A stretch of 64,000 nt of DNA from Protula sp. h YS-2021. Its lineage: Eukaryota > Annelida > Polychaeta > Sabellida > Serpulidae. This document shows, piece by piece, positions 1 through 11,535 of this stretch. The position numbers were made by a program, and so were the translations under genes. A model generated the notes under the pieces. That model did no database searches and was not told the origin of the DNA. It worked only from the letters and a program-made list of their open reading frames with translations. Numbering within the stretch: position 1 is the stretch's first letter; each line of letters begins with the position of its first letter. The DNA is taken from NCBI GenBank assembly GCA_949752745.1, contig OX457031.1, forward strand, positions 39,343,502-39,407,501, written 5' to 3'.

Positions 1-140
1 TATAACACTTTTTTACTCAACAGACCCACTGGGGATTCCGAGACAACAGCATTCATAAAGTGAGAAACTACTTTTTAAAATAGTCATCCGCTCTGCGTAC
101 ATATTGATCTCACCAGAGGTCAGCTGTTATATAACAACGC
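1..140. repeat. Dispersed repeat, copy 1 (partner at 2208-2463)
   Basis: This stretch matches 2208-2463 in the same orientation. Shared blocks include TATAACAC, CACTGGGGATTC, ATTCATAAA and GAGGTCAGCTG...TATAACAACGC. The second copy carries about 100 extra bases in the middle. This looks like a dispersed, non-coding mobile-repeat family. The window edge cuts this copy, so its true length is unknown. Confidence 0.6.
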
Positions 141-151
141 CCTCACGCACA

Positions 152-203
152 AACACACACCCTCACACATACACACACACACACACACACATACACACAC
201 ACA
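152..203. repeat. (CA)n microsatellite
   Basis: Imperfect CA dinucleotide run. Cysteine/valine-rich translations across it are artefacts of the repeat. Confidence 0.9.
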
Positions 204-1330
204 TCTATACAAACATCTTCTCATGAGACCAAGACCCAAGTACATATTCGTTACAAATAATTGTGTTGTTGCAGTACACGCAGCAAGTGAAAAAAAGCTG
301 TTTGAGAAAGAAGCTTTCACAGATTATAGACTTACATTTTAATTGTATATATTTAGCATAATTTAAATAATTCCCCAACATTTTATTCAAAGAGAAATGA
401 ACTTTTCTTAGCCTACTTTGTTGTATCAAACTGTTCAAATTGTGTTTTAATTAAAGGGGAGGTATATTAGAGTAAATATTTATATATATACACAAAGTTA
501 ATTAATCAATTATTTTAAAAATAGCACGCTTTATCTCTTTTAAGATTGGCACAAAAAAATTGTACATCTTTCTGATTTAGGTGTCTTGCTTATAATCAAA
601 GGCTTCATCTTATACTTTGGGTCATTTTCACTTAACATACCTACAGCAATAGGGTGTAGTTTCAGCTAAGACATTGTCTTAGGTCCTGGGGATTTATGCT
701 GCGTTTAGAGTAAAAGTTTAATCTAATAAATGAAACAAATACTTAACTGCAACAGAACTTTTAATGGTAAATGATCTCTATACAGTACAATTTCTTCTCT
801 GCTTGAAAATTATCAAGTTTTTGCGTAATTCAACAGCCATTTACACAATTCATTGCAGTTCACTGGGTTTTTGCTGCAGGAGGGTTAAAGGCCATACAGT
901 GTAGTGTTGGTAAAAAAATAAGAAAATAAAAAAAATAAGAAAATAAAAAAAAAGAAAATATTACGAATGTAACGGTGTCCTTCAGGCGTCTGTGGAAGTG
1001 GTCCAACCAGGCCAATGCCGATTTATTTTCATTTATTTTTTTTATTTTCATTCACTACTTCTTTTCAATATTTCCTGTCTCTACTGATCAAGTAATTACT
1101 TTATAAACAAAATAAAAAAATGAAATGCTCATACCCTTTTGCATACCCTTTTAAACTTCTCAATTCGGAGTAAACTTTTGCCGCAAAATCCATTTCCCTG
1201 AGATTGTTTGTACTGTTATGCATTATTGTCGAATACAATTGATCGATCAAAATGGATTATAAATCGCCCGATAACTATGAATAGAGGGTGAGTATACACA
1301 CGGATTACCCTTTATGTGAAATACCTTCTA
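204..1330. other. No gene recognised
   Basis: AT-rich sequence with an A-rich simple stretch around 910-960. Short open frames here have no recognisable domain and no convincing splice context. Confidence 0.6.
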
Positions 1331-1339
1331 AAAAAAAAC

Positions 1340-1640
1340 TTTTTTTTAGGGAGGGGGGCAAAATATCCCAGGTGGGGGAAGCTGAACAGGCGACAGAATA
1401 TCCCAAGGGGGGCAAGATAGCCTAGTCTAGCTTAAAATACAACTAAAAATAACTTTTACTTTGGGGGGGGGGCAAAATATCCCAGGTCGGGGGGGGGGGG
1501 GGAGCTGAACAGGGGACAGAATATCCCAGAGGGGGGCAAGATAGCCTAGTCTAGCTTCCCCCAGGGGGGGGGGGGAAGCTGGACTTGGCTGGCTTCCCCC
1601 CGGGGTGGGGGAAGCTATACAGGGGGCAAGATATACTGTT
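1340..1640. repeat. G-rich minisatellite with G-quadruplex potential
   Basis: About two and a half copies of a unit of roughly 110-130 bases. Each unit has GGGGGGCAAAATATCCCAGG, a GGGGGAAGCTGAACAGG block, GACAGAATATCCCA and GGGGGGCAAGATAGCCTAG. G-runs reach 14. Units differ mainly in G-run length. Confidence 0.75.
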
Positions 1641-1649
1641 ACACCGGCC

Positions 1650-3239
1650 ATTTTGGCCCTACCTCTCCTCTGACCATACTAGCCCTAGAACTGCCGAATT
1701 TGAACAATGTAACAACTGATATGAAACTGTCCACCTTGCCTTTTGTTTTCGCCTTTGTTTTCATTTCCATTGTCAAGTAAAAACGGTTATTTTTTGGCCA
1801 AGCATATTATCATTTCACCTTTCAGAAACAGGCTGTCGTTCATTTTTGTTTGGTTCGACACTGTTCATTCGTACATTGTAAGTGTTCTTCACGGGTTCAT
1901 TATGAACAAAACACTCAGCCATTCAGCATTAGCATTCCCACGGGTTTTCTTAGCTAAAAATTGCGAAAAGCTTTTTTTCCCCATTGTAATGGAATTTATA
2001 ACGCACCAAATTCTAGTATGCCTAAAACATACTGCAAAAGTACCGAATTTATAAAAAAAAAACCCGGTTTCTTATCAGTCTTGTGCAGTAACGCTCGATT
2101 TGGAGCCGTACTGCAAAGGGAAAGACATACCGGTATTGAATCGGCACAGTGCAGTTCCAATCGGTGTTGTCCAACAGCCAACCTCTACGGCAGTTCGGAC
2201 TGTTGTGTATAACACCTTTTTACTCTGCAGCACCACTGGGGATTCAGCGCAAAATAGTATTCATAAAAGAGAGGAATCACTTTGTTAAAAAGTCACCAAA
2301 ATGTAGATATTAGTGACGTGGACACTCACATGCACCTTTTCCATCAATGTTCATGAATACTGACGGATCCACAGTACGGCTAGGTAGATAGAAATATCCA
2401 TCCGCTCTGTGTTTATACATAAAAGATTGATCTCCTCAGAGGTCAGCTGCTTTATAACAACGCAGTTCCAATATACCGGAATATTGGCCCTGCAGTATAC
2501 CGGATGTGACCTATTTAGATACTTACTGCAAAATACAAGTATCCAGTAACAATAAGTGATGGACTGCAAGAAATTCACATCCCGGGAAGCTTTTTTGTGT
2601 CTTATTGCAACTTGCAGTTGAATTTCTCGAACCTAAATTGATGCATAACCCTAAAAAATCTACCATCCGGTTTACAGTGTTTCTCTCAATCTGTTCCACT
2701 TTGAGTTCCCCTCCCGCCCCACATATTTGCAGCATGTCTTTTTTTTACCAGATCTTGCTACGGGATTTTACTGTGTTAAAATGTAGTTGATATTACAACC
2801 GCTAAAACCTTTAAATCCCATAAATATAAATAGACACAAAAAAATTTTGAAACATCATTCATTTAAATAATCTATGGAAGAAAATACACATAACACATAG
2901 ATATATAATTAAGACTAAATATTGAAAATTAAAACTTCAGAAAGGAACTTTATAGACGACAAAAAGAAATGATAAATTTAAATGTAATAAATAAAGGCGT
3001 GTCGGGTGTGTTCAGCGATTCAATGTACCGAAAAAAGGTATCGTTATTGCAAGTCTAATTATAATGCAACGCACAAACTTGCAAATTTCTTACTAAAATA
3101 GAACGTGTAAAATAACCCAGGTGTCTTGTGTAATATCATGCCTGTCCAAAATAAAGAAAAATCGCGTAGGAAGGATAATTTTAAGGGCAAACACGGTCCG
3201 TACGGATAGCCAAGTTCGATATATAAGGGGTAATTTTCT
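1650..3239. other. No gene recognised; contains dispersed repeat copy 2
   Basis: 2208-2463 is the second copy of the repeat at the left window edge. The rest is AT-rich sequence with short open frames that overlap on both strands and show no domain. Confidence 0.55.
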
Positions 3240-3400
3240 TTCAGTAATCTGTGTTCTCTGCAAAAGGGGGTTCTTTCAGAACTGTTTTCTCCGCGATTGG
3301 TTAAACAAGGGGGTATCATTTCAAAATTAGCACTCCACCTTCAGGGCTCGTTTCAAAAAGTCATGGACGCGCATGGTAACCTGTTGGTGCGTGAGTACCC
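3240..3400 (-). repeat. Dispersed repeat family, minus-strand copy
   Basis: On the minus strand this reads GGAGTGCTAATTTTGAAATG, then ACCCCCTTGTTTAAC and CGCGGAG. It resembles the copies near 35,090-35,330 and 36,125-36,420 (GCGGAGTGCTAAATTTTAAA, CCCCCTTTTTAAC). Copies diverge by substitutions and small gaps. No coding capacity is evident. Confidence 0.5.
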
Positions 3401-3686
3401 CGGCCATTCGGGAAAATAACACCGGTACAATAAAACATTGAATTAATACATTCATGTGATATGCTGAGAATAGAAGTAAAACTGATTGAACAACACCTTA
3501 AGTTGGATATAAATATCATTTAAGGTTGCAAAGACCTCGGTTTATTGCACAGTATTTGGACAATGACGTCATAGCTCCTTCATACCGTCAACGGCTTAAT
3601 CACTGCATTTAACACCGCTGAAAGACTTTTTCTTTGTTTCTTCATTTTGGTGTGCTGTTACGTCACGGTGTCGCCACGTCATGTCG

Positions 3687-5282
3687 TCACGGCTTCACGT
3701 GACGAGACTTGTCGGATTTCTGCCAGTTACCTTTCACCGACGGTGAGGTGGTCTTCCCATCTCTCTCATGACTTTTCTCCTTAGCTGGCCTTACCTCTAC
3801 TTTTCTATTTGAATTGTTCCTTGATGCTTTCGCGAGCTGGTCCCAGTTTCCTTTGACAGAGGGAGACATGACAGCCGAGTGCACGGCTATCTGATTATTA
3901 CTCTTTGTCAAAGGTTTATCCTTTGGTTTACTTCTGAGATTGTCACCACTCTGTTGCCAGTTGTATTTAACAGACTGGGAAGCATGCTGCTCGTTCTCTG
4001 TGTCTGTGATAAACGCAGGATTGTCGCGTTCAAGCCTTTGCCTATTTACTGCCTGATCTGTCGTATTTAGCTTCGAACTTTCCTTTGACCCTTCTTTGGA
4101 TGATTGAGAATGTTTTCCAGGTATTTCTGCTGTTTTATTCTTGCCGGATTTCCGTTTGATATGTTTGTCATATGGAAGGGTGGAGAATTCCGTTAAAGTG
4201 TCGATATCAGATTTCCGGGATGTTGAGCGATAGGTATCGCCACTAGGTACCCTCGTGTTACTGTTGCTGCTTGCATCACGTGACGGCGTGTCACATGACC
4301 GCCCTTTCGCACAGCAGCAGCAAAATATTTTTCGTGCAATGCTGGCATACCCACGTCGAAAGTTCATATTCATTATACCATATATAGCACTGTTCATAGC
4401 GGAATTGCAGAGCGCCACCCAAATGGTCACGGTGTACGCTAAAACAGGCACGCCATCGGGACCGAGTGCGCCACTAAGCGCTATGACGCATGCACCAGGA
4501 GTCCAGCAGATACAGAACACCATGACAATCACAAACAACATGACAATAAAGTGGTAGTCCCGACTTTGCTTCCGGCGCAGTTTGGCTTCTGTTGTTGGTG
4601 AATTCACTCCGTGTGCTGCAATAGCATTCTTGCTTTTATTCACTCTCTGAAAAATATTTGCGTAGCAAAAAATGAGCACAATTACTGGGAGCACGATACC
4701 AAACACACTAAGACAGATATCATAGGAGAAACTTTCTGGTCCATAAAAAAGGCACAAGTAATAATCATGTCCATAGTAATAATATGTCCAACCAGTCCAA
4801 CCCTGCATTGCCCACACCATTGTGTAAAGCCACGCGAGTAGTATGTAGAACGCGACCAATTTTTTCCTGAATACTTTTTCATACCAGGCCAATTTGCAGA
4901 CATGAATATATCTTTCCAAAGCGATGAGCATTAGGGTTTGAGTCGATACCCCGCATGTAGTGATAAAGATAAAGGCGTTGAAGTCACACAAATGGTCACT
5001 GAAGGGCTTGAGCCTGTACTGCGAGGTCGCTATTCCTATCGGCATAATGTATGCCGTCACTATCAGATCAGCAACCGCTAGATTTATAATGAAGGCGTTT
5101 CCGCGTACACGAAGCCGACGCTCCAGGAACACAGCTCCGATAATCAACAAATTGCCCACAGCTCCGATGCAAGTGATTACAGCCATCACCATGGCAATCG
5201 CCGGGGACCAAGTGATCTGGCCACTGTATTCCGTTGGGCCGACCGTTGAATTGATCGGTACACTTGTAGTCTCAGTTGACAT
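3687..5282 (-). CDS. Class A GPCR, melatonin-receptor-like orphan
   Basis: Uninterrupted 531-codon plasma-membrane receptor. Seven hydrophobic segments lie at about residues 27-52, 63-85, 98-120, 142-163, 188-210, 243-268 and 277-303. Class A landmarks are GN in TM1 (residues 43-44), NLAVAD in TM2, an ERY triplet at 123-125 in place of DRY, CWTPG at 259-263 in TM6 and NSAIY at 297-301 in place of NPxxY. The NAxxY-type TM7 and LAVAD TM2 are typical of melatonin receptors and moody/Tre1-type orphans. C99 and C177 are placed for the TM3-ECL2 disulphide, and four cysteines at 321-324 look like a palmitoylation site. The N-terminus has an N-S-T glycosylation sequon. The unusually long tail (about 200 residues) is basic and Ser-rich and repeats an SVK[YG]NW motif three times. 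The first ATG is used because it leaves a short extracellular N-terminus before TM1. Ligand unknown. Confidence 0.92.
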   Translation of the reverse strand: MSTETTSVPINSTVGPTEYSGQITWSPAIAMVMAVITCIGAVGNLLIIGAVFLERRLRVRGNAFIINLAVADLIVTAYIMPIGIATSQYRLKPFSDHLCDFNAFIFITTCGVSTQTLMLIALERYIHVCKLAWYEKVFRKKLVAFYILLAWLYTMVWAMQGWTGWTYYYYGHDYYLCLFYGPESFSYDICLSVFGIVLPVIVLIFCYANIFQRVNKSKNAIAAHGVNSPTTEAKLRRKQSRDYHFIVMLFVIVMVFCICWTPGACVIALSGALGPDGVPVLAYTVTIWVALCNSAMNSAIYGIMNMNFRRGYASIARKIFCCCCAKGRSCDTPSRDASSNSNTRVPSGDTYRSTSRKSDIDTLTEFSTLPYDKHIKRKSGKNKTAEIPGKHSQSSKEGSKESSKLNTTDQAVNRQRLERDNPAFITDTENEQHASQSVKYNWQQSGDNLRSKPKDKPLTKSNNQIAVHSAVMSPSVKGNWDQLAKASRNNSNRKVEVRPAKEKSHERDGKTTSPSVKGNWQKSDKSRHVKP

Positions 5283-7436
5283 AGTTTATTTTTTAAATCC
5301 TAAAATTTTAATCAATCCCTGGCTCCAGCTCTACATCTATATTTCGCGTTGATCGGTCTGTGCCCCAGGTGATATGACATGATTTCGCTTTCAAATTTCT
5401 CATACTTTTATGTAATGTTCTTGCTTAAATCTTTTTTAAGTTGCCCAGAAAGTTCGAAATTGTTTGCGGTGTATCAAATGTACTCTTTTGAAGTCAAGTT
5501 GCTCTCACAGAAAAGGCGTCTCTAAAATGACGTGAACGATAGTATTGCTGTCCTCTCAGAAGATCTTCCTTTTCCGCGGGGGGAGCGTTTCACCCCCTCC
5601 CTCTCCCCGGCCACCTTCCCCAGAGAATTGCGTATTCATTTGTTTTCACGCTATCCACAAGAGACATTAGGGTGGCCGGATAATCTGCTCCGACGTCGCG
5701 GCGACTCCGAATAAGAGTGAAGAAACTATGTTCCGTTGTTAAGTATAGTCAAGTTAACAATACTACAGTATAGTCCAAGCTTTTCCCTCCGGGCGACACA
5801 AATTTATATAATTACCATTAACCGATGCAAACGAATTAACCTGACCCTGACCTGTTTTTACACATTAATTGTGTCATCTCTTGCATTCTAAATAAGAATA
5901 AGAAAGATAAAAACACAGTATTTCCGCACGCAGGGTCACCTCACTTCAATTCAACTTTAAAATTGAGTGCCAAATTATCATAAACGTGGTTTAAATTATT
6001 CAAGTGAAGGTACCACATTTTACCAGGGCTATTGGCTCGAACGAACGAGATGGAAGAAATATACTACTTTCACACTGAAACTTGCTTCTGCATTCGGTAT
6101 CAGAGAGCCCACTGTTAAATGTCGCAAATAAAACAGAAATACGAAATTCGTAGAAATTGACATACGACGTTCAAAAACGAGAAGTTCAACCTAGAATTGT
6201 ACGTATTGTGTTGACTGAAAACGCACTTCCAGTTTTTACCATTTGGTATAAGAAATAAACTAAACAAAATTATCCAACGGCTGTTATTTATGTTTTAAAG
6301 TCAGTTCCAAATGATTTAAATCGAACTGATCACCCAAAGGGGTGATTTCACAATTAACGAGGTGCAATTTTGCTGTCACTTGAAATCAATTTAAGTTTGC
6401 GTAGAATTCAGTAGAAACACCAGAACATCTTGAAGTAAACCTCTGGCTTAGACTCGATTTAAGTGCGTACATTTTAAGACAACGGTGCTAACATAATCCG
6501 CCGTGTACTTCTTCTTGAATATTAACATGGAAACGGAGTATTACATGACATCTGCAATAAGGAAAGGAAGTCATCCTTATGAACTGCATTTATAACCCCA
6601 GGCTGTAACATGATAACCTTGGCGTGTCTTGAATAATGTGCATGTCGTTTTTCTAAGCGCTTGGAAGTTCTTCATTAGGGCGTGCAACACAAACGGAAAT
6701 CACAATTCAGTTCCCGACGACTGGGACGAAAAACTTGAATTTTCCCATTAAAGATGTATATAAGCTCAAAAGCCAAGTACAGCCGATATTTTAGCTTGTT
6801 GTCTACTTTTTTTCTCGATGATTTGTTTAGAAACGCAAAAATAAGAATTTTCAAATTTTTTATCTGTCATCGCCCAATGGTAGAGAAAATGGTGCGTCCT
6901 CAACATACAATATTTTAATACTATTCATACAACAACCTTTTGCAGGGCAAGTAAATAAGCATCATTCTTTACAACTTAAGATGTACTCGTTAACCATAAT
7001 TATCATGTCAGATACCACAATAGGCATCGCATATAAGCTTTTGTGCCCTTAAAGTTAGGCGTATTTCGCACTGATAAATTAGATAACAATAACTACAGTG
7101 ATTTATTTAGCTTCGCAGTTCTTTAACTTAACTACCTGTATAAAATAGGAAAAACAACGTTTTAGCTAGACCGACATCGGCACCAGATAAGAAAGCGTAC
7201 ACTTGATGTATGAAGATTTACATATTTTTTATTCAAACTCTTGCAATGTTATGTAAGTTTTAGCATCATCTGGGTTATGAAAGTTTTAATATCACTCTTT
7301 CAAACCTGATGGTGTCCATGTTGTCACGATGAAATCTGACCACAGTATACTGTCTTCCGGTTTACCCATAAACAGGTGATACTCCATGAAGAGTTAAGTA
7401 CAGAACGAGTCAATGCTAAAAAACGCCTGTGTGAGG
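5283..7436. other. No gene recognised (upstream flank of the GPCR)
   Basis: AT-rich sequence upstream of the minus-strand receptor. It could hold its promoter or a 5' non-coding exon, but no TATA-like element or splice pair stood out enough to call. Confidence 0.55.
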
Positions 7437-8372
7437 ACATGCTCAGGTCAGAACGTACCATGGTCAAAACATACCCGAGTCAAAACATACCAGGTCAAAA
7501 CGTACCATGGTCAAAGCACAAAACGTACCAGATCAGAACGTATTATGGTCAAAACATACCCGAGTCAAAATATACCCGAATAAAAACATACCAGGTCATA
7601 ACGTGCAATGGTCAAAACATACCCGAGTCAAAACATGCCAGGTCAAAAAGTACCATGGTCAAAACGCACCTAGTCCAAACGTACCAGATCAGAACGTAGT
7701 ATGTCAAAACATACCCGAGTCAAAATATACCCGAATCAAAACATACCAGGTCATAACGTGCAATGGTCAAAACATACCCGAGTCAAAACATCCAGGTCAA
7801 AAAGTACCATGGTCAAAACGCACCTAGTCAAAACGTACCAGATAAGAACGAAGTATGTCAAAACATACCCGAGTCAAAATATACCCGAATCAAAACATAC
7901 CAGGTCATAACGTGCAATGGTCAAAACATACCCGAGTCAACATACCAGGTCAAAACGTACCATGGTCAAAGCACAAAACGTACCAGATCAGAACGTATTA
8001 TGGTCAAAACATACCCGAGTCATACCAGGTCATAACGTGCAATGGTCAAAACATACCCGAGTCAAAACATACCAGGTCAAAACGTACCATGGTCAAGCAC
8101 AAAACGTACCAGATCAGAACGTATTATGGTCAAAACATACCCGAGTCGAAATATACCCGAATCCAAACATACCAGGTCATAACGTGCAATGGTCAAAACA
8201 TACCCGAGTCAAAACATGCCAAGTCCAAACGCACCATAGTCAAAACACACCCGAGTCACAACGTACCAGGTCAGAACGTACCATGGTCAAAACATACCCG
8301 AGTCAAAATGTACCAGGTTAAAACGTACCATGGTCAAAACATACCCGAGTCAAAACATAACTGGGGCATAAC
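7437..8372. repeat. About 0.9-kb minisatellite built from a 15-base core
   Basis: The core is close to GTCAAAACATACC, alternating as GGTCAAAACGTACCATG, GAGTCAAAACATACC and AGGTCATAACGTGCAATG. Cores combine into a longer higher-order unit (roughly 150 bases, with CCGAGTCAAAATATACCCGA as a landmark) repeated about five to six times. Because the core is near a multiple of three, several frames stay open for 60-170 codons. These frames are repeat artefacts. Confidence 0.9.
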
Positions 8373-8519
8373 GTAAACAGAACCTTGTTGCAGAAAAGAA
8401 GCAAGCCTTTCTGTTTATAAGCTTTATTCAAAATAATGGCAAGCACTTCAAAGTTCTCAATTCGCAGTTAAAATGTGTAAATTATCACTTTCTGATTCCT
8501 AGTTGAAGTGACACGAAAC

Positions 8520-8820
8520 AGCGGCAAATATAACTAGAACGTCATTTCGCTAGCGAAATATTAACCCCTTGATAAAAATTAAAACGCAAAAATACTTCCT
8601 TCAATGGGTTATTTCTTGAATAATATATTACAAACAGCACAGCTTGAATACGTCTTATAAGCCGAGTAGTTTGGTTTTTGTTGACTTAAGGTTTTATTGA
8701 CTGATAAGGCATACGCCGTGTTATCTATTTATGCAGTGAGAGCTCGCACAAAGCTGAGCAACTGTGTGTTCTGTGCTATGCGTGAAATGCTCCGCATTTA
8801 CTTGCAAATAATACACTCTT
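8520..8820 (+). repeat. Dispersed repeat, inverted partner at 57,295-57,650
   Basis: Shared blocks, reverse-complemented between the copies, include ATTTCGCTAGCGAAAT, CTTCCTTCAATGGGTTATT, CTTATAAGCCGAGTAGT, TTGTTGACTTAAGGTTTTAT and CATACGCCGTGTTATCTATT. The partner has an internal duplication of its GCAAGTAAATGCGTAGC end. Likely a non-autonomous mobile element family. No coding capacity seen. Confidence 0.7.
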
Positions 8821-10200
8821 TTTGCACGGCGTTTTAAACAAAAAAAAAAACGAAATCGAAGGCAAAAATAAAAATGTCATGCACACGTTCAGGCAAGTTC
8901 TACCTAAGTCCCAAGTTTCGTGGCCCTAGGGCCCCATGCCAGTGGAGGAGATGACGAAAAGAAATCCGATCACTGTCAAGAAAAAAATGTACCAACGGCT
9001 GCTCGCACAAATTCAAAAACCCCTTGCAAGTCAAAGGCTTCTCAAGTGTAAATGAAAAAGAACCTTCCGAGTCTCTAAGTTCACCTACCATTGCAATTAG
9101 TGACCAGCTACACAAACTGGGCAATATTCAAACAGAAAAAAGTTTACCTATACTTCTAAACGAAAAAAAGATGTTGCTATCCTTTTTATAAAATTTATTT
9201 CATCTCCCTTCATTTTAAATTTACTCCGGAGCTTGATGGCGAAACTTTTTTGTTTCGTTACCATTGGCAACGTAGCATGATATAAAATCGCTTTATTGTA
9301 TTTGTGGCGTTCAAAATACAAAGGTGACGTTTGGGTCAATACATTCTGACCAATAACAATAAAGGAATATATGTAAATAAATAACGTTTTAAATACTTGC
9401 AGATGTTCTTATGTGTAAAATTCAGCAAATAATCGTACATGCCACTTAAACGCAAACGGTTTTTGGCATAGGTACTATACTGCTATTCGTTTACTCAGTC
9501 TTTCTGCTAAAACGCAATCGTACTAACGTGATCTATTTAAGCTTCATTTACATATAGACTTAACAAAATCACGTTAAAACTAATTTAATATAAGAGCTTT
9601 CATACTTAGATAAGATAGGGCCATAAATGGCATCGTTTATGAGGAGTTGCGCGGAAACTAAAATAAAATAATGATGAAAAATTAATCACGTGACCCCATT
9701 CAAATCAGCTTGCAAGTTATCAGACCAATAAAACTTGTAAGACCTATCTACGCTGCAAATTTGAGTTCTCCAGGTTTAACGGTTGGGAAAAAATTTAAAC
9801 TCACTTTTTGCACCATTTTTATTCACTTTTCTATCGTACAAAACAATTAGATGGAGTAGAGCTCCATCGTAAAAGTGACTGACCCAGCACAAACGCGACG
9901 TGAATGGATCACTCCATTGGAATAATAACACGGCGCAACATATTTATGTTGTTCTCCAAAACTTTAATTGGCATTAAGTTGTAGTGAACGGGCTTGAAAA
10001 AAATCTGAGTAAACGTAAAAACGTTTTTGTTGAGAGATACATTTATTTATTCACATATCTGTAATGACGTATCATTTTGGCAAGATAACCTTTTTACCCT
10101 TGTGAAGTACGTCATTTCTCACTCTCCTAAAAATGGGCAATTGCTGCTATCGCAATTATTACATGTAGCGAAATGTTATTGTTTACTAGTTCATGGACAT
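8821..10200. other. No gene recognised
   Basis: AT-rich intergenic sequence. Short frames on the minus strand near 8,900-9,340 show no domain. Confidence 0.55.
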
Positions 10201-10205
10201 CCCAG

Positions 10206-10310
10206 GATTGGCAAACGTCTCAGTCAATATATCGCTTTCTATATTATCTGCATTGTTTGGCAAACGTCTCAGTCAATATATCGCTTTCTATATTATCTGC
10301 ATTGTTTGAA
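10206..10310. repeat. Perfect 51-base tandem duplication
   Basis: The block beginning TTGGCAAACGTCTCAGTC and ending ATTATCTGCATTG occurs twice back to back without differences, which suggests a recent duplication. Confidence 0.85.
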
Positions 10311-10779
10311 AATGCATTTTCCCCTTATTATTGTGAAAGTTTTATTTGAAGAAAGGAACGTGCTCACGCTGAAAAATAAAAAAGTAAGAGTCGTTTGTTC
10401 TTAATGTATGTAAAGTAAAATAACTTTTATTAAAATAATCTTTAATTTATACTGAGTGCAATTACGTCCAAAGTTTATAGTTTAGTGAATATATACTCGA
10501 GGTGCATTGGATTTCTCATCTAAAGATTTTATAGTTTAGTGAATATATAGCTGACGTGTATTGGATATTAAATCACTAATCAACATGAGCTCGAAACGTG
10601 CTAGCATGAGCTCGAAACATGCTTCGTCGTAAAGTTCAAAAATGGTCAATCCGCTAAACGAACAACAATAGATGACACACTTAGTGGATAGTGTTCTGCG
10701 GTAAAGGAACTGAACGAAAAAGTTCAAAATCTGTTGGGAGAAACCTAAGGATAATGCTGTTTCAACACCTATTGCAGAT

Positions 10780-11535
10780 GAATCTCTGATTAGTCCAGAT
10801 GTCTCGTTGGACGATTTCAGAAGACTGCAACCGCTGAACACCCGAATGGATAATTTCCTTACCAATATGCAGGGTGCAGATGGAAATGCGTCTGTTGTGA
10901 AGAAAAATCCAAGGACATCATACTCACGTAAGATTGTTTTTAACATCTTATGGCCTCACAAGTTCTTGCATAGATCCGGCACTTCCGATTGCTTTTTGAT
11001 AGCTTAACTATGCCGGAATTTGTCGCTGGCACTAGTGCTATTCTGCTATTACAAGAAGTTCATGAGAATGAAAAGCGTGCACGTCTCCAGCATTTGCACT
11101 TTGTGATGAATCTTGCCCGCTCATTTCTTGTTAATCCTTACTTTCCCTTTACGCCGTCGCTCTTGAGGATATTCAGTGTGGTCATTGCCAGTGGTCCGAT
11201 TCTTTAGTGGATCTCAAGCACCTTCTGCTCACGCCTACAGTAGCTTCTCAAAGTCAGCACGGTGGAAATAGTTGGTCAAGATGGCGTATAAACAAATAAC
11301 CATTTACCCCAACGCGTGGAATTTCGCTGGAATCTCTTGGAACGAAAAAATGTACTTTTATATCAGAGAAATATCTGGTCTTCGTGCTAGTGCTCTAGCC
11401 TGTCAGAGAACCACAAACTGTGTTACATTTTTAATGCAGAAACAAGGTTTAGACATTTGCAGTTATTTAGATGATTTTGCGGGGAAAGAGACGCCAGCTA
11501 AGCGTTTAATACTTAAGGCTTTTATTAAATCTTAA
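10780..11535 (+). pseudogene. DIRS-type retrotransposon fragment (RT core)
   Basis: The part from 11,272 reads as a reverse transcriptase piece of about 87 codons: an ITIYPNAWNFAGISWNEKMY block, a degenerate GLRAS block and the catalytic-type YLDDF box. This order (H/YP..W.F.GI.W, then GLRSAP, then YLDDF) is that of DIRS/Ngaro reverse transcriptases, which lack the YxDD spacing of LTR elements. The upstream stretch (LDDFRRLQPLNTRMDNFLTN) may be the end of the element's gag-like region. Frames are broken and there is no complete polymerase, so this is a relic. Confidence 0.55.

Noticed and set aside
4255..5352. Plus-strand frames antisense to the GPCR
   Set aside because: Shadow frames of the 531-codon receptor on the other strand.
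7437..8372. A CRISPR array
   Set aside because: Repeats are continuous, without unique spacers, in an animal genome; it is a minisatellite. The same applies to 53,095-53,870.
7376..8376. Overlapping 70-173-codon frames
   Set aside because: They follow the 15-base minisatellite in more than one frame and have no domain.
10027..10404. A 125-codon plus-strand frame
   Set aside because: It spans a 51-base tandem duplication and has no recognisable domain.
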